From Heliomicrobium gestii (GTDB lineage Bacteria > Bacillota > Desulfitobacteriia > Heliobacteriales > Heliobacteriaceae): a stretch of 64,000 bases of DNA. The position numbers and the translations under genes were made by a program. The notes below the pieces were generated by a model. That model made no database searches. It had not been told where the DNA came from and saw nothing but the letters and a program-made list of their open reading frames with translations. This document shows, in pieces, positions 34,421-42,227 of this stretch. The DNA lies in NCBI RefSeq assembly GCF_009877435.1, contig NZ_WXEX01000004.1, positions 1 to 64,000 of the forward strand. The letters run 5' to 3'. Position 1 is the first letter of the stretch. Each line of letters begins with the position of its first letter.

Positions 34421-35590
34421 ATGACCCTGAATCCGGAGTGGTTTCTCTATCTGGGCGCGGTCCCCGTTGTTTTGATCTTCTCCTACTTTCTTTTCCGCTT
34501 CTGGTCGAGCCGCAAATACCGGTTAGCCGCAGGAAAGGTTCAGCCAGAGGCATCGATCCTCTTGGTCACGAAAAACAGCGAGAACCTGACCGATCATGTC
34601 CTCCAGCGCCTTCTGCAGGCAAAGGACCGGTTCAAAAGCGTCACCGTCATCGACCTGGGTTCGATCGACAAGACCGTCGAAAAAGCCCAAGAACGGCTGG
34701 CAGATGTACAGGGGAAGGAAATCATCCCTTTGCTCAATCGCCTGTCCTTGGAAAGCCCCTTCAACCGGATCAAGCCTCGGCTGGACGATGATGTGGTGCT
34801 TGTCGTCAACGTGGCCCGTCTCGCCGAGCGAAACCCCAACGTCTATGTGCCCGACCTGTTTCTTCCACTGGAGGATATCTTGACCAAGAACCTCCCGGCC
34901 CCCGACAACCGGATCGACGGTGTCAACCTGCTCTACCTGGACCGAATGGAACGGGAAAAGAACCGCCATGTCCTGAACGAGTACATTACGGTCACCCTCT
35001 CCAATATCCGGATGCGCCTGGAGGCCTTCGCCGAAAAAGGCAAGCTGGCGCCGGAGCGTATGGAGGCGCATCTACAGGAGATGCAGGCGTACCTGGATCG
35101 TTCCATCACTCACCTGCAGCAGCTCACCCTGCTTTTGGGACCGGCCGATCTGGCCGGCGAGAGCGTAGAAGGGCGGTTGCTGTCCCTCTTTGACGGTTTC
35201 AGTCGCGATTATCAGGTTTCGATCAATTTCGATGTTTCTGGTTCTGCCGTAAATCCGCCGGAACCGATCGCCTTGCTCGTTGTGTCCATCTGCCAGGAGT
35301 TGCTCTATACCTTGTTTCAATCCAACCTCTCTTCCGCCATCCAGGTGCAGGCTCACTTCCGGCGCAAGGAACTGCAACTGCTCTTCCGCTTTCTCGCCCC
35401 CAGGGAAAAAGCGGAACGGTGGTTCCAGCCCGATCAGGGGCTTCCCTACCATGTTCTCCACTCCATTCAGAACCGTCTGGCTCTGATCGGAGGAAAGCTT
35501 CGGCTGCACGTGAAAGGATCGGAAAAAGTGTCCATCTATGTCCGATTGCCCATCGACCAACTGAAGCGACAGCCTTCACCGGCAGGCTGA
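34421..35590 (+). CDS. membrane-anchored degenerate histidine-kinase-like protein in Tad operon
   Basis: 389 aa, not recognised as a named Tad component. An N-terminal membrane helix (residues 9-26) is followed by an alpha/beta region (SILLVTKNSENLTDHV ... VTVIDLGSIDKTVE) with no assigned fold, then at about 175-240 a helical segment resembling the dimerisation domain of NarX/LiaS-type kinases, in which Asn186 stands where the phospho-His is expected. The C-terminal 140 residues resemble the kinase ATPase domain (ELLYTLF for the N box, LIGGKLRLHVKGSEKVSIYVRLPI at the end) but lack the DxGxG acidic box. I infer a non-catalytic signalling or scaffolding protein. Spaced 12 nt from tadC and 3 nt from tadE. 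Confidence 0.6.
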   Translation: MTLNPEWFLYLGAVPVVLIFSYFLFRFWSSRKYRLAAGKVQPEASILLVTKNSENLTDHVLQRLLQAKDRFKSVTVIDLGSIDKTVEKAQERLADVQGKEIIPLLNRLSLESPFNRIKPRLDDDVVLVVNVARLAERNPNVYVPDLFLPLEDILTKNLPAPDNRIDGVNLLYLDRMEREKNRHVLNEYITVTLSNIRMRLEAFAEKGKLAPERMEAHLQEMQAYLDRSITHLQQLTLLLGPADLAGESVEGRLLSLFDGFSRDYQVSINFDVSGSAVNPPEPIALLVVSICQELLYTLFQSNLSSAIQVQAHFRRKELQLLFRFLAPREKAERWFQPDQGLPYHVLHSIQNRLALIGGKLRLHVKGSEKVSIYVRLPIDQLKRQPSPAG

Positions 35591-35593
35591 CCG

Positions 35594-36088
35594 ATGGCGC
35601 GCTTCCGGCTCTTTGCCGACCGGCGCGGGCAGGCGCTTGTCGAGTTTGCCCTGATCCTGCCTCTCTTTCTCATGCTCCTTTTCGGTGTCATCGAATTCGG
35701 GCGGATCCTCTGGCACCACAGCCACCTCGATCAGGCGGCGCGGGAGACGCTGCGGCTGGTGTCGATCGGCGCCGACCGGGCAATGGTCAAGGGACGCCTG
35801 ATCCAATTGACAGTCCCCTTGGCCGGGAACTGCAGCGCCAGCGAAGGCAGCGGCGCCGACGATCTGGGAAACAGCTGCACACGGATCGTGCTCACGCCCG
35901 CAGCTGGCCACCCGCTCACCGCGACGATCACACCGCCCTACTCGAGCAACCTGAAAAACGGCGACAGTCTCCGCGTGGCTCTTCGCTACCGCATGGATCT
36001 GATCACCCCCCTCTCCTCCCTGTTCGGTCCAACACGGGAACTGCAGGCGATCTATGTCACCTTGGTCGAAACTCCGCCGCAACCCTAG
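35594..36088 (+). CDS. tadE: TadE-like minor pilin
   Basis: 164 aa. Pseudopilin with a basic leader and the motif GQALVEFALILPLFLMLLFGVIEFGRIL (shown here only in part as GQALVEFALILPLFLML), as in TadE. Cys residues at two positions could form a disulphide outside the cell. Last gene of the Tad operon; no TadF or TadG was found. Confidence 0.9.
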   Translation: MARFRLFADRRGQALVEFALILPLFLMLLFGVIEFGRILWHHSHLDQAARETLRLVSIGADRAMVKGRLIQLTVPLAGNCSASEGSGADDLGNSCTRIVLTPAAGHPLTATITPPYSSNLKNGDSLRVALRYRMDLITPLSSLFGPTRELQAIYVTLVETPPQP

Positions 36089-36106
36089 CGGTGGGGTTTT
36101 TTTACT
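36079..36106 (+). terminator. probable terminator of Tad operon
   Basis: Short stem AACCC / GGGTT with an imperfect loop at the tadE stop, followed by T7. The stem is short but the T run is strong. Confidence 0.55.
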
Positions 36107-36187
36107 GGTCATCGGTCGATTCCGTCACCCCAATTATTTCCAGCGAATAGACTTCAAATAGCCGGGGGATCTCCGGCCTGGAAAATC

Positions 36188-37336
36188 ATGGATATGGAGT
36201 TGGTGCTCGTGCCTAGTGAGACTGGAACGGTCGCCGCTACGCGGGAGGTCTGGTTTGACGGACGACTTGTGCCTTTGGAGCGCAGAGACATCTGGGGGTT
36301 GGTCGACAACTCGCCGATTCAACACATTGTCATCACGCCGGCGCAACGGCGCGACGGTCATTTTCCGTTAAAAACGGTTCTCATCACAGAAATCAAAGAA
36401 CCGGAAGATCTCAAGGGTTTACCGGAAGGGGATATCGTCCTCTCCACCGCCCCCTCGCTGCTGAAGGCGGCGCGGGAACAGGGACTGCGCACCTGCATCG
36501 CCTTTTTCATCGAAGGCGGGCAACAGGACCTGGAGGAAGCGAGCCGCCTCGCTGCGGGCCATGACTACGCCGTGGTGGACTTTGATCTGCCCACCAACAT
36601 CCCCCTTGAACTGATCATCGCCCGTTTGCAAAAGAGCAACACAGTGCTGCTCAAAGCGGAGAGGACCGTGGAAGCGATGGAGGTCGCTTTCGGCGTCCTG
36701 GAGCAGGGAAGTGACGGTGTCCTGCTCTCCACAGCCAATCTGGAGGAAATCGTCCGGCTCAAGAATTTCCTGGCTCGCCAGGGCGCCGAGCGACTCGAAT
36801 TGCATCCCTTCACTGTGCGGGAAGTCCGCCATATCGGAATGGGGTTGCGCTCCTGTGTGGACACGACCGGCATCATGGGCCGCGATGAAGGGATGATCAT
36901 CGGCTCGACCTCCTCAGGAGGCATCTTCGTCTGCTCAGAGACGCACTACCTGCCCTATATGAACCTACGGCCTTTCCGGGTCAACGCCGGCGCCGTCCAC
37001 TCCTATATCTGGCGCCCCGGCAACGCCACCGACTATCTGACCGATCTGCGCGCCGGAACGCCGGTCCTTTGTGTCAACACCAAAGGTGAGACGCGAGCCC
37101 TCAGCGTCGGGCGGGTGAAGACAGAGGTGCGGCCGCTGCTCCTGATCCAGGGCGTAGCCAACGATGTCGAACTGAACGTCATCGTCCAGGATGACTGGCA
37201 CATCCGTGTGATGGGCGCCGACGGGGAGCCGCGCAACGCCACGACCATTCAAGCGGGCGACCAGCTGCTGGCCTATGTCTGTACGCCGGGACGGCATGTG
37301 GGCATCAAAGTGGACGAAAAGATCATCGAAAGCTAG
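36188..37336 (+). CDS. archaeal-type 3-dehydroquinate synthase II (GriH-like)
   Basis: 382 aa. This family includes archaeal enzymes that deaminate and cyclise 2-amino-3,7-dideoxyheptulosonate to 3-dehydroquinate, and GriH of Streptomyces, which makes 3-amino-4-hydroxybenzoate. Family blocks: WGLVDNSPIQHIVITPAQ-like region, the strongly conserved GLRSCVDTTGIMGRDEGMI, GSTSSGGIFVCSETHYLP, RPFRVNAGAVHSYIW and the C-terminal TPGRHVGIKVDEKIIE. The ATG at 36188 has no strong ribosome binding site, and GTG starts a few codons later are possible. It heads an operon of seven genes. No common type I aroB or aroF is visible here, so either a primary shikimate or a secondary metabolic role is possible. 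Confidence 0.88.
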   Translation: MDMELVLVPSETGTVAATREVWFDGRLVPLERRDIWGLVDNSPIQHIVITPAQRRDGHFPLKTVLITEIKEPEDLKGLPEGDIVLSTAPSLLKAAREQGLRTCIAFFIEGGQQDLEEASRLAAGHDYAVVDFDLPTNIPLELIIARLQKSNTVLLKAERTVEAMEVAFGVLEQGSDGVLLSTANLEEIVRLKNFLARQGAERLELHPFTVREVRHIGMGLRSCVDTTGIMGRDEGMIIGSTSSGGIFVCSETHYLPYMNLRPFRVNAGAVHSYIWRPGNATDYLTDLRAGTPVLCVNTKGETRALSVGRVKTEVRPLLLIQGVANDVELNVIVQDDWHIRVMGADGEPRNATTIQAGDQLLAYVCTPGRHVGIKVDEKIIES

Positions 37337-37351
37337 GAGGCAGCGACAGCC

Positions 37352-38161
37352 ATGACAGGAAAAGCGATTCGCCTGAACCGGCTCTTCGCGCCCTCCGGAC
37401 AGTTGCTCGCCGTCCCGCTCGATCACGGCGTCACCCTGGGGCCCCTTGAAGGGCTGACAGAGATACACAACCTGGTCAAAGCCGTCACTGCCGGCGGCGC
37501 TGACGCCGTCATCGTTCACAAGGGATTGGCCCGGCAGATCGCCGGCGTGCTCTCTTCGGGACAGTGCGACCTGATCGTCCACCTATCGGCTTCGACGGCC
37601 CTCTCGCCGGAGCCCAACCACAAGGAAGTGGTCTCTTCGGTGGAGCATGCCGTCCGCCTCGGCGCGACCGCCGTCTCCGTCCACGTCAACCTGGGCGCCG
37701 CCACCGAAAACAAGATGCTCGAAGACCTGGGCCGGGTGGCCGACGCCTGCGAACTCTGGGGCATGCCCCTGTTGGCCATGATGTATGTCCGCGACGGCAA
37801 GCCGGCGAGCGAGTACGATCCGGTGAAGGTGGCCCATGCCGCCCGTGTGGCCGAGGAACTGGGAGCTGACATCGTCAAGGTCAACTATACGGGATCACCG
37901 GAGAGCTTCATGACCGTCACCGGCGGCATTCGCATCCCTGTCCTCATCGCCGGCGGTCCAAAGACAGCGAGCACCGGCGAACTGCTCACCATGATTTACG
38001 AGGCCCAACAGGCCGGCAGCCTCGGTGTGGCCATCGGGCGGAACATTTTCCAGCATGCCCACCCGCTCCAACTGACCGCCGCCATCCGGCGCATCCTCGA
38101 CGGGAAAACAGAGGCCTCGCAACTGGCAAAACTGGCATCCTCCGTCGACGACCAGCACTGA
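37352..38161 (+). CDS. 2-amino-3,7-dideoxyheptulosonate synthase-like class I aldolase (GriI-like)
   Basis: 269 aa. DeoC/FbaB-type Schiff-base aldolase. In archaea and in the GriI branch, it condenses aspartate semialdehyde with a three- or six-carbon phosphate donor. Motifs: VPLDHGVTLGPLEGL at the N-terminus, catalytic Lys in ADIVKVNYTGSPESF, and phosphate-binding VLIAGGPK and GVAIGRNIFQH. ATG behind TAGGAGG, 15 nt after the synthase II gene. The pairing of these two families strongly suggests successive steps in one pathway. Confidence 0.87.
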   Translation: MTGKAIRLNRLFAPSGQLLAVPLDHGVTLGPLEGLTEIHNLVKAVTAGGADAVIVHKGLARQIAGVLSSGQCDLIVHLSASTALSPEPNHKEVVSSVEHAVRLGATAVSVHVNLGAATENKMLEDLGRVADACELWGMPLLAMMYVRDGKPASEYDPVKVAHAARVAEELGADIVKVNYTGSPESFMTVTGGIRIPVLIAGGPKTASTGELLTMIYEAQQAGSLGVAIGRNIFQHAHPLQLTAAIRRILDGKTEASQLAKLASSVDDQH

Positions 38162-38181
38162 TAGACCGGGAGGAATGAACT

Positions 38182-38850
38182 GTGACCCAACAGAAGCCCC
38201 CTTCCCAGCCGGCCGGTCGCCCCCGGGCGGGGTTCACCGTCACCTTTCCGGCGAATGGGACGACGCTGCCCGGTTCGCCTGCGCCGCCATCGCCTGTCGA
38301 GGAACCGGTCGAACTTCGCAAAATCGTTGCCCTCCATGACGCCGGCATTGACGGTGACAAGGCGGCTGTCCTGCAAGCCCATCGGCTGCTCAGTGAACTG
38401 CGCAAGACAAAAGCGACACCGCTGGTGGAGGCTTACTACGGCAGCGTCGTCGCTCTCGTCGGCCGGGACGCCGTCGATCCGTCAGAACGATTCGCCAAGG
38501 CGCTGGAAGGCCTGAAGTCGCTCGACAAGGTTGTCAAGAGCCATCCGGATCTGGTTCAGGCGCGCATCCTCCGCGGCCAGGTCTGTTTCCGCCTGCCGGA
38601 GCAGTTCTTCCACCGCAGCCGGACCGCCATCGAAGACTTTCACTATCTCATCTCCCGCTATGAACAAGACAATCGCCTGTTTTCAGCCGATTTTTACTGG
38701 CGCATCCTCTTTCAACTCGGTGTGGCCTACAAAAACATCCACCTCATCCACGAGGCCAAGGCGGCCTGGGCGAAGCTGCTCACCCTGGCCAAAGACCCCC
38801 AATACCGCACCCTCGTCGAACAGGAAGGGTTTGTTCCCCAATTCGGTTAA
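38182..38850 (+). CDS. single-module helical protein of unknown function
   Basis: 222 aa. After a Pro-rich disordered N-terminus (about 45 residues), one ~160-residue all-helical module follows. Landmarks are AYYGSVVALVGRDAVDPSERFAKAL, RILRGQVCFRLPEQFFHRSRTAI, and FQLGVAYKNIHLIHEAKAAW. The module looks TPR-like but I recognise no named family. The same module occurs twice in the next protein. The GTG at 38182 follows GGGAGGA. No catalytic motif is evident, so a scaffold or chaperone role for the pathway enzymes is a guess. Confidence 0.6.
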   Translation: MTQQKPPSQPAGRPRAGFTVTFPANGTTLPGSPAPPSPVEEPVELRKIVALHDAGIDGDKAAVLQAHRLLSELRKTKATPLVEAYYGSVVALVGRDAVDPSERFAKALEGLKSLDKVVKSHPDLVQARILRGQVCFRLPEQFFHRSRTAIEDFHYLISRYEQDNRLFSADFYWRILFQLGVAYKNIHLIHEAKAAWAKLLTLAKDPQYRTLVEQEGFVPQFG

Positions 38851-38869
38851 ACCGGGAGGTTTTTACCTG

Positions 38870-40120
38870 ATGGCTGAATCGACTCGTTTTACCCTGCCCC
38901 GCGTGACCACCTGGTCGGGCCTGCGGGATGAACCGCGAGGCGCTCAAAGGCCAGCGATCGCCCTTGTGCCGGCGCCCTCCCGACCTGCCCCCGATGACGC
39001 CATCGCCGAAGGCGCCGCGCTGCACCGCCAGGCGATGACCGGCGACCCGTCGGCCATCCAGAAGGCCTTGGCGTATTTTGAAAAGCTGCGTGAGCGGCAC
39101 CCTGCCGATGACCGTGTCACCGCCTATTTCGCCGACTGCCAGTCCATGACCGGGAGCACCGTCGACGACTCCTACGGCATGTTCAAAAACGCCATCCCCT
39201 CCATCAAACTCCTCGACCAGGCTGTGGAGAATCGCCCCGATGACATGGAGATCCGCCTGCTGCGGGCCTACCAGAGCTTCCGCCTGCATGAGGGCTTCTT
39301 CCGGCGCACCTCCACCGCCATCGGCGACTTTGAAGCGATCCTGTCGGCATGGGATGAGAGGCGTTTTGACCTGTCCCCGGAACGGCGCAAAGCGGTCCTC
39401 TTTGACCTTGGCTGCGCTTATCACCGCCTCGGCATGACAGAGGCCGCCGATGAGACCTGGAACCGTCTCCTCTCCCTGGACGGCGCGGAAGCCTTTCGTC
39501 GCGCCGTCGAAAAGGCGCGGGGCGACTTCCCCGCTGATCAGGAGGCTGAATTGCTCGCCTTGACCGACAAGGCGGATCTGCTCCAGGAGGGCATCCGGCT
39601 CTTCGAAGCCGGCGCCGCCGGCGACCGGGGAGCCGCCCGGGTCGCTCGGGACTTGCTGAAAAAAGCCCATGCCGCCGATCCGGAGGATCCCCTCGCCCTG
39701 GCCTACGCCGCCTCGGCAACAGCGCTGACGGAAAAAGACGCCATCGAGCCGAACGCCCTCTTCGGCAGCGCCATCCGGACGATGAAAGCCCTCCGGGAAG
39801 CGAAGGAGAAAGCGCCCGAGAATCCGCGCATCCGCCTGTTGCGGGCCTATCTGGCCTACTCCCTGCCAGAGGCTTTTTTCCACACGGCCCAGACAGCCAT
39901 CCAGGATCTCCGTTTCGTCCTGGAAGCCTATGAAAAGGACCCGGCGCTGCTGAGCGGCGAGGAATACGCGCGCGTTCTTCATCACCTCGGCCAGTGCTAC
40001 CGGCGATCCAACAATGACTTTGAAGCGAAAAAAATCTGGTCCCGCTTGTTGGCCGACTGCCCTGACTCCTCCTATTGCGCCGCCATCCCCGCCGCCCTCC
40101 GAGAGGAGGCGACACCATGA
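38870..40120 (+). CDS. two-module helical protein of unknown function
   Basis: 416 aa. Two copies of the module in the preceding protein. Copy A spans about residues 55-225 (DSYGMFKNAIPSIKLLD, LRAYQSFRLHEGFFRRTSTAI, FDLGCAYHRLGMTEAADETW) and copy B about 245-410 (EKDAIEPNALFGSAIRTM, LRAYLAYSLPEAFFHTAQTAI, HHLGQCYRRSNNDFEAKKIW). ATG at 38870 behind GGGAGG. Its stop overlaps the start of the first ligase gene (ATGA), so it is tied to the operon. Function unknown. Confidence 0.6.
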   Translation: MAESTRFTLPRVTTWSGLRDEPRGAQRPAIALVPAPSRPAPDDAIAEGAALHRQAMTGDPSAIQKALAYFEKLRERHPADDRVTAYFADCQSMTGSTVDDSYGMFKNAIPSIKLLDQAVENRPDDMEIRLLRAYQSFRLHEGFFRRTSTAIGDFEAILSAWDERRFDLSPERRKAVLFDLGCAYHRLGMTEAADETWNRLLSLDGAEAFRRAVEKARGDFPADQEAELLALTDKADLLQEGIRLFEAGAAGDRGAARVARDLLKKAHAADPEDPLALAYAASATALTEKDAIEPNALFGSAIRTMKALREAKEKAPENPRIRLLRAYLAYSLPEAFFHTAQTAIQDLRFVLEAYEKDPALLSGEEYARVLHHLGQCYRRSNNDFEAKKIWSRLLADCPDSSYCAAIPAALREEATP

Positions 40121-41454
40121 CGTTGGCCTTTGAAGACCGCATCCGGGCGGCCCAAACACCGGACCTGTTTCGTCGCTACTTCCGGGATGCCGCCGACGTC
40201 ATGCCCCTCGAACGGCTGGCCGCCTACCAGACAGAGGCGCTCAAAGAGATCGTCGCCATCGCTCACGCCAAATCGCCCTTCTATCAGGAGCGGTTTCGCC
40301 AGGCCGGTGTGCGGCCCGAGGACGTGCAGGAGCTCTCCGACCTCGCCAAACTGCCCTTTACGACCAAAGACGATCTCCGTCACGACCCCTGGCGCTTTCT
40401 CGCCTGTGACAAAGCCGATGTCAGCATCATCCATGTGTCCACAGGAACAACGGGCGGCAAGCAGATCTATGTGTTGCACACCTGGGCCGATTACTACATG
40501 CACGACCTGGCGCCGGGCTTCCCCGTCCTCGTGCCCGTCGGTCGCGGTGACATGGTGTTGAACGCGCTGCCCTATGAGATGAGTTCCGCCGGCCTGGCCT
40601 TCCACAAATCTTTCATTAATAGTTGCGGCGCCACTGTGCTCACGGCCGGCAAGGGGGGCGCCTACTCGACACCGGACAAGACGGTGCAGATGATCCGCGA
40701 TCTGCAGCCCAACTGCGCCGTCACCGCCCCCTCTTACGCCGTTACGCTCTACGAGACAGCCCTGCAAGAGGGCCTGGATCTGACCTCGCTGGGCTGGAAA
40801 AAGATGTGGCTGACTGGGGAAGGCTGTTCGCCGGCCTTCCGGGAGCGCGTCGAAAGGCTATGGGGGACGCGGGCCAACATGTACTATGGCACCCTCGAAG
40901 GCGGCGTCGTCGGCATCGAATGTGATGAACACCGCGGCTATCACGTCACCGAGAGCCATGTCATCCTGGAGATTGTGGACCCGAAGACAGGCGAACCGCT
41001 CGAACCGCTGGAAGTGGGCGAGATCGTCGTCACCTGCCTGGCGCGCCGTGACGCGCCCTTGATCCGGTATCGCACACAGGATATCGGCTATTTTGACCCT
41101 GACCCCTGTCCCTGCGGCGTTCCCTTGCCCCTCTTACACCTGCGGGGCCGGCAGGGCGACCAGATCCGGATCAACGGCGTCGATTTCTCCCCATTCTATC
41201 TGGAAGAGTTTTTGATGCGCCAGCCCGAAGTGGGCAACTGGTACCAGTTCGTCGTCAAGGGGGGAGACAACGATCGGTTGAAGATCCGAGCCGAACTAGC
41301 CCCCCAGGTGAGCGCCACGCCCGATCTGGCCGACAAACTGTCAAGCAAGATGGAGTACGCCGTCGGCGTTCCCTGCGAGTTTGAGATCGTCGACAGGATC
41401 CCCCGTCCCCGCGGCAAGACTGTCCGGGTCGTCCGGGAGGAGGCAACGCCATGA
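40117..41454 (+). CDS. PaaK-like adenylate-forming enzyme 1
   Basis: 445 aa. Phenylacetate-CoA ligase family; it should activate a carboxylic acid as acyl-AMP and perhaps CoA thioester. Motifs: VSTGTTGGKQ phosphate loop, YYGTLEGGVVGIECDE in the A5-like region, RTQDIGYFDPDPCPCG with two Cys, and GRQGDQIRINGV, followed by a small C-terminal domain ending near RGKTVRVVRE. The start overlaps the previous gene by 4 nt. Substrate not readable; the upstream pathway suggests an aryl acid. Confidence 0.85.
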   Translation: MTLAFEDRIRAAQTPDLFRRYFRDAADVMPLERLAAYQTEALKEIVAIAHAKSPFYQERFRQAGVRPEDVQELSDLAKLPFTTKDDLRHDPWRFLACDKADVSIIHVSTGTTGGKQIYVLHTWADYYMHDLAPGFPVLVPVGRGDMVLNALPYEMSSAGLAFHKSFINSCGATVLTAGKGGAYSTPDKTVQMIRDLQPNCAVTAPSYAVTLYETALQEGLDLTSLGWKKMWLTGEGCSPAFRERVERLWGTRANMYYGTLEGGVVGIECDEHRGYHVTESHVILEIVDPKTGEPLEPLEVGEIVVTCLARRDAPLIRYRTQDIGYFDPDPCPCGVPLPLLHLRGRQGDQIRINGVDFSPFYLEEFLMRQPEVGNWYQFVVKGGDNDRLKIRAELAPQVSATPDLADKLSSKMEYAVGVPCEFEIVDRIPRPRGKTVRVVREEATP

Positions 41455-42227
41455 TCATTGACGCTCACGCTCATTTGTCAGACACGGAGTACGGCAACAG
41501 CGACCTGTATCAGGCCCAGTTGCGCGAAGCCGGCATCGACAGCGCCGTCGTCGTGCCTGGCGGTATGATGGATGTGCGCCGGATGACCGACTATATCACC
41601 GGCCGGGCAAAGCCGGAAAAGCCCTGCCCCGACAACGCCTACCTTGCCGCCGCCTGCTCTTCCCTCGGCGGCAGGTTGACGGCCTTCGCCTGCATCGACC
41701 CCCACGACCCGCAGGGGCCGGAGATGTTCGAAACACTGCTGAAATCCGGTTTTCGCGGCCTGAAACTGTCGCCGATGAGCCACCAGTTTTCCTTCGCCAG
41801 CAAGGGTGTCGCCGAACTGGCGGAGATCTGCGGAACCTTCGGCGTCCCCGTTTACACGCACACCGTCTTCAGCCCCGGCGCTTCAACCGCCAAATTCGTC
41901 TCCCTGGCGCGCCGCTTTCCCAAGGTCAACTTCATCCTCGGCCATATGGGATTCGGGCCGGCCGATCAGGAAGGGCTGGAGGCGGCCATTGCACTGGATA
42001 ACTTTTTTCTGGAAACATCGACGGGCAGCTACCTGCATATCAAGGAGTCGGTCCGCCGCGCCGGTCCTTCCAAGGTCATCTTCGGCTCCGAATTCCCCCT
42101 CTCCCACCCGAAAGCGGAACTGGCCAAGATCCTTCTCCTCGGACTGAAAGGGGACGATCTGGACCAGGTGCTCGGCGGGAACATCGCGCAACTGACCGGA
42201 ATTTCTCTCCGGAGCGATAAGCCATGA
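41451..42227 (+). CDS. amidohydrolase-2 family metal-dependent hydrolase
   Basis: 258 aa. TIM-barrel family that includes ACMSD-type decarboxylases and lactonases. N-terminal metal motif IIDAHAHLSD, a Lys/His region (GLKLSPMSHQF), PVYTHTVFSPG, ILGHMGFGPADQ and a late acidic residue in FGSEFPLSHPKAEL. It overlaps both neighbours by 4 nt (ATGA). It could decarboxylate or hydrolyse an intermediate of this operon. Confidence 0.85.
   Translation: MIIDAHAHLSDTEYGNSDLYQAQLREAGIDSAVVVPGGMMDVRRMTDYITGRAKPEKPCPDNAYLAAACSSLGGRLTAFACIDPHDPQGPEMFETLLKSGFRGLKLSPMSHQFSFASKGVAELAEICGTFGVPVYTHTVFSPGASTAKFVSLARRFPKVNFILGHMGFGPADQEGLEAAIALDNFFLETSTGSYLHIKESVRRAGPSKVIFGSEFPLSHPKAELAKILLLGLKGDDLDQVLGGNIAQLTGISLRSDKP

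Noticed and set aside
38780-40159. 459-codon minus-strand frame opposite the two-module protein
   Set aside because: The plus-strand protein shows repeated conserved blocks and operon coupling; the antisense frame shows only composition bias.
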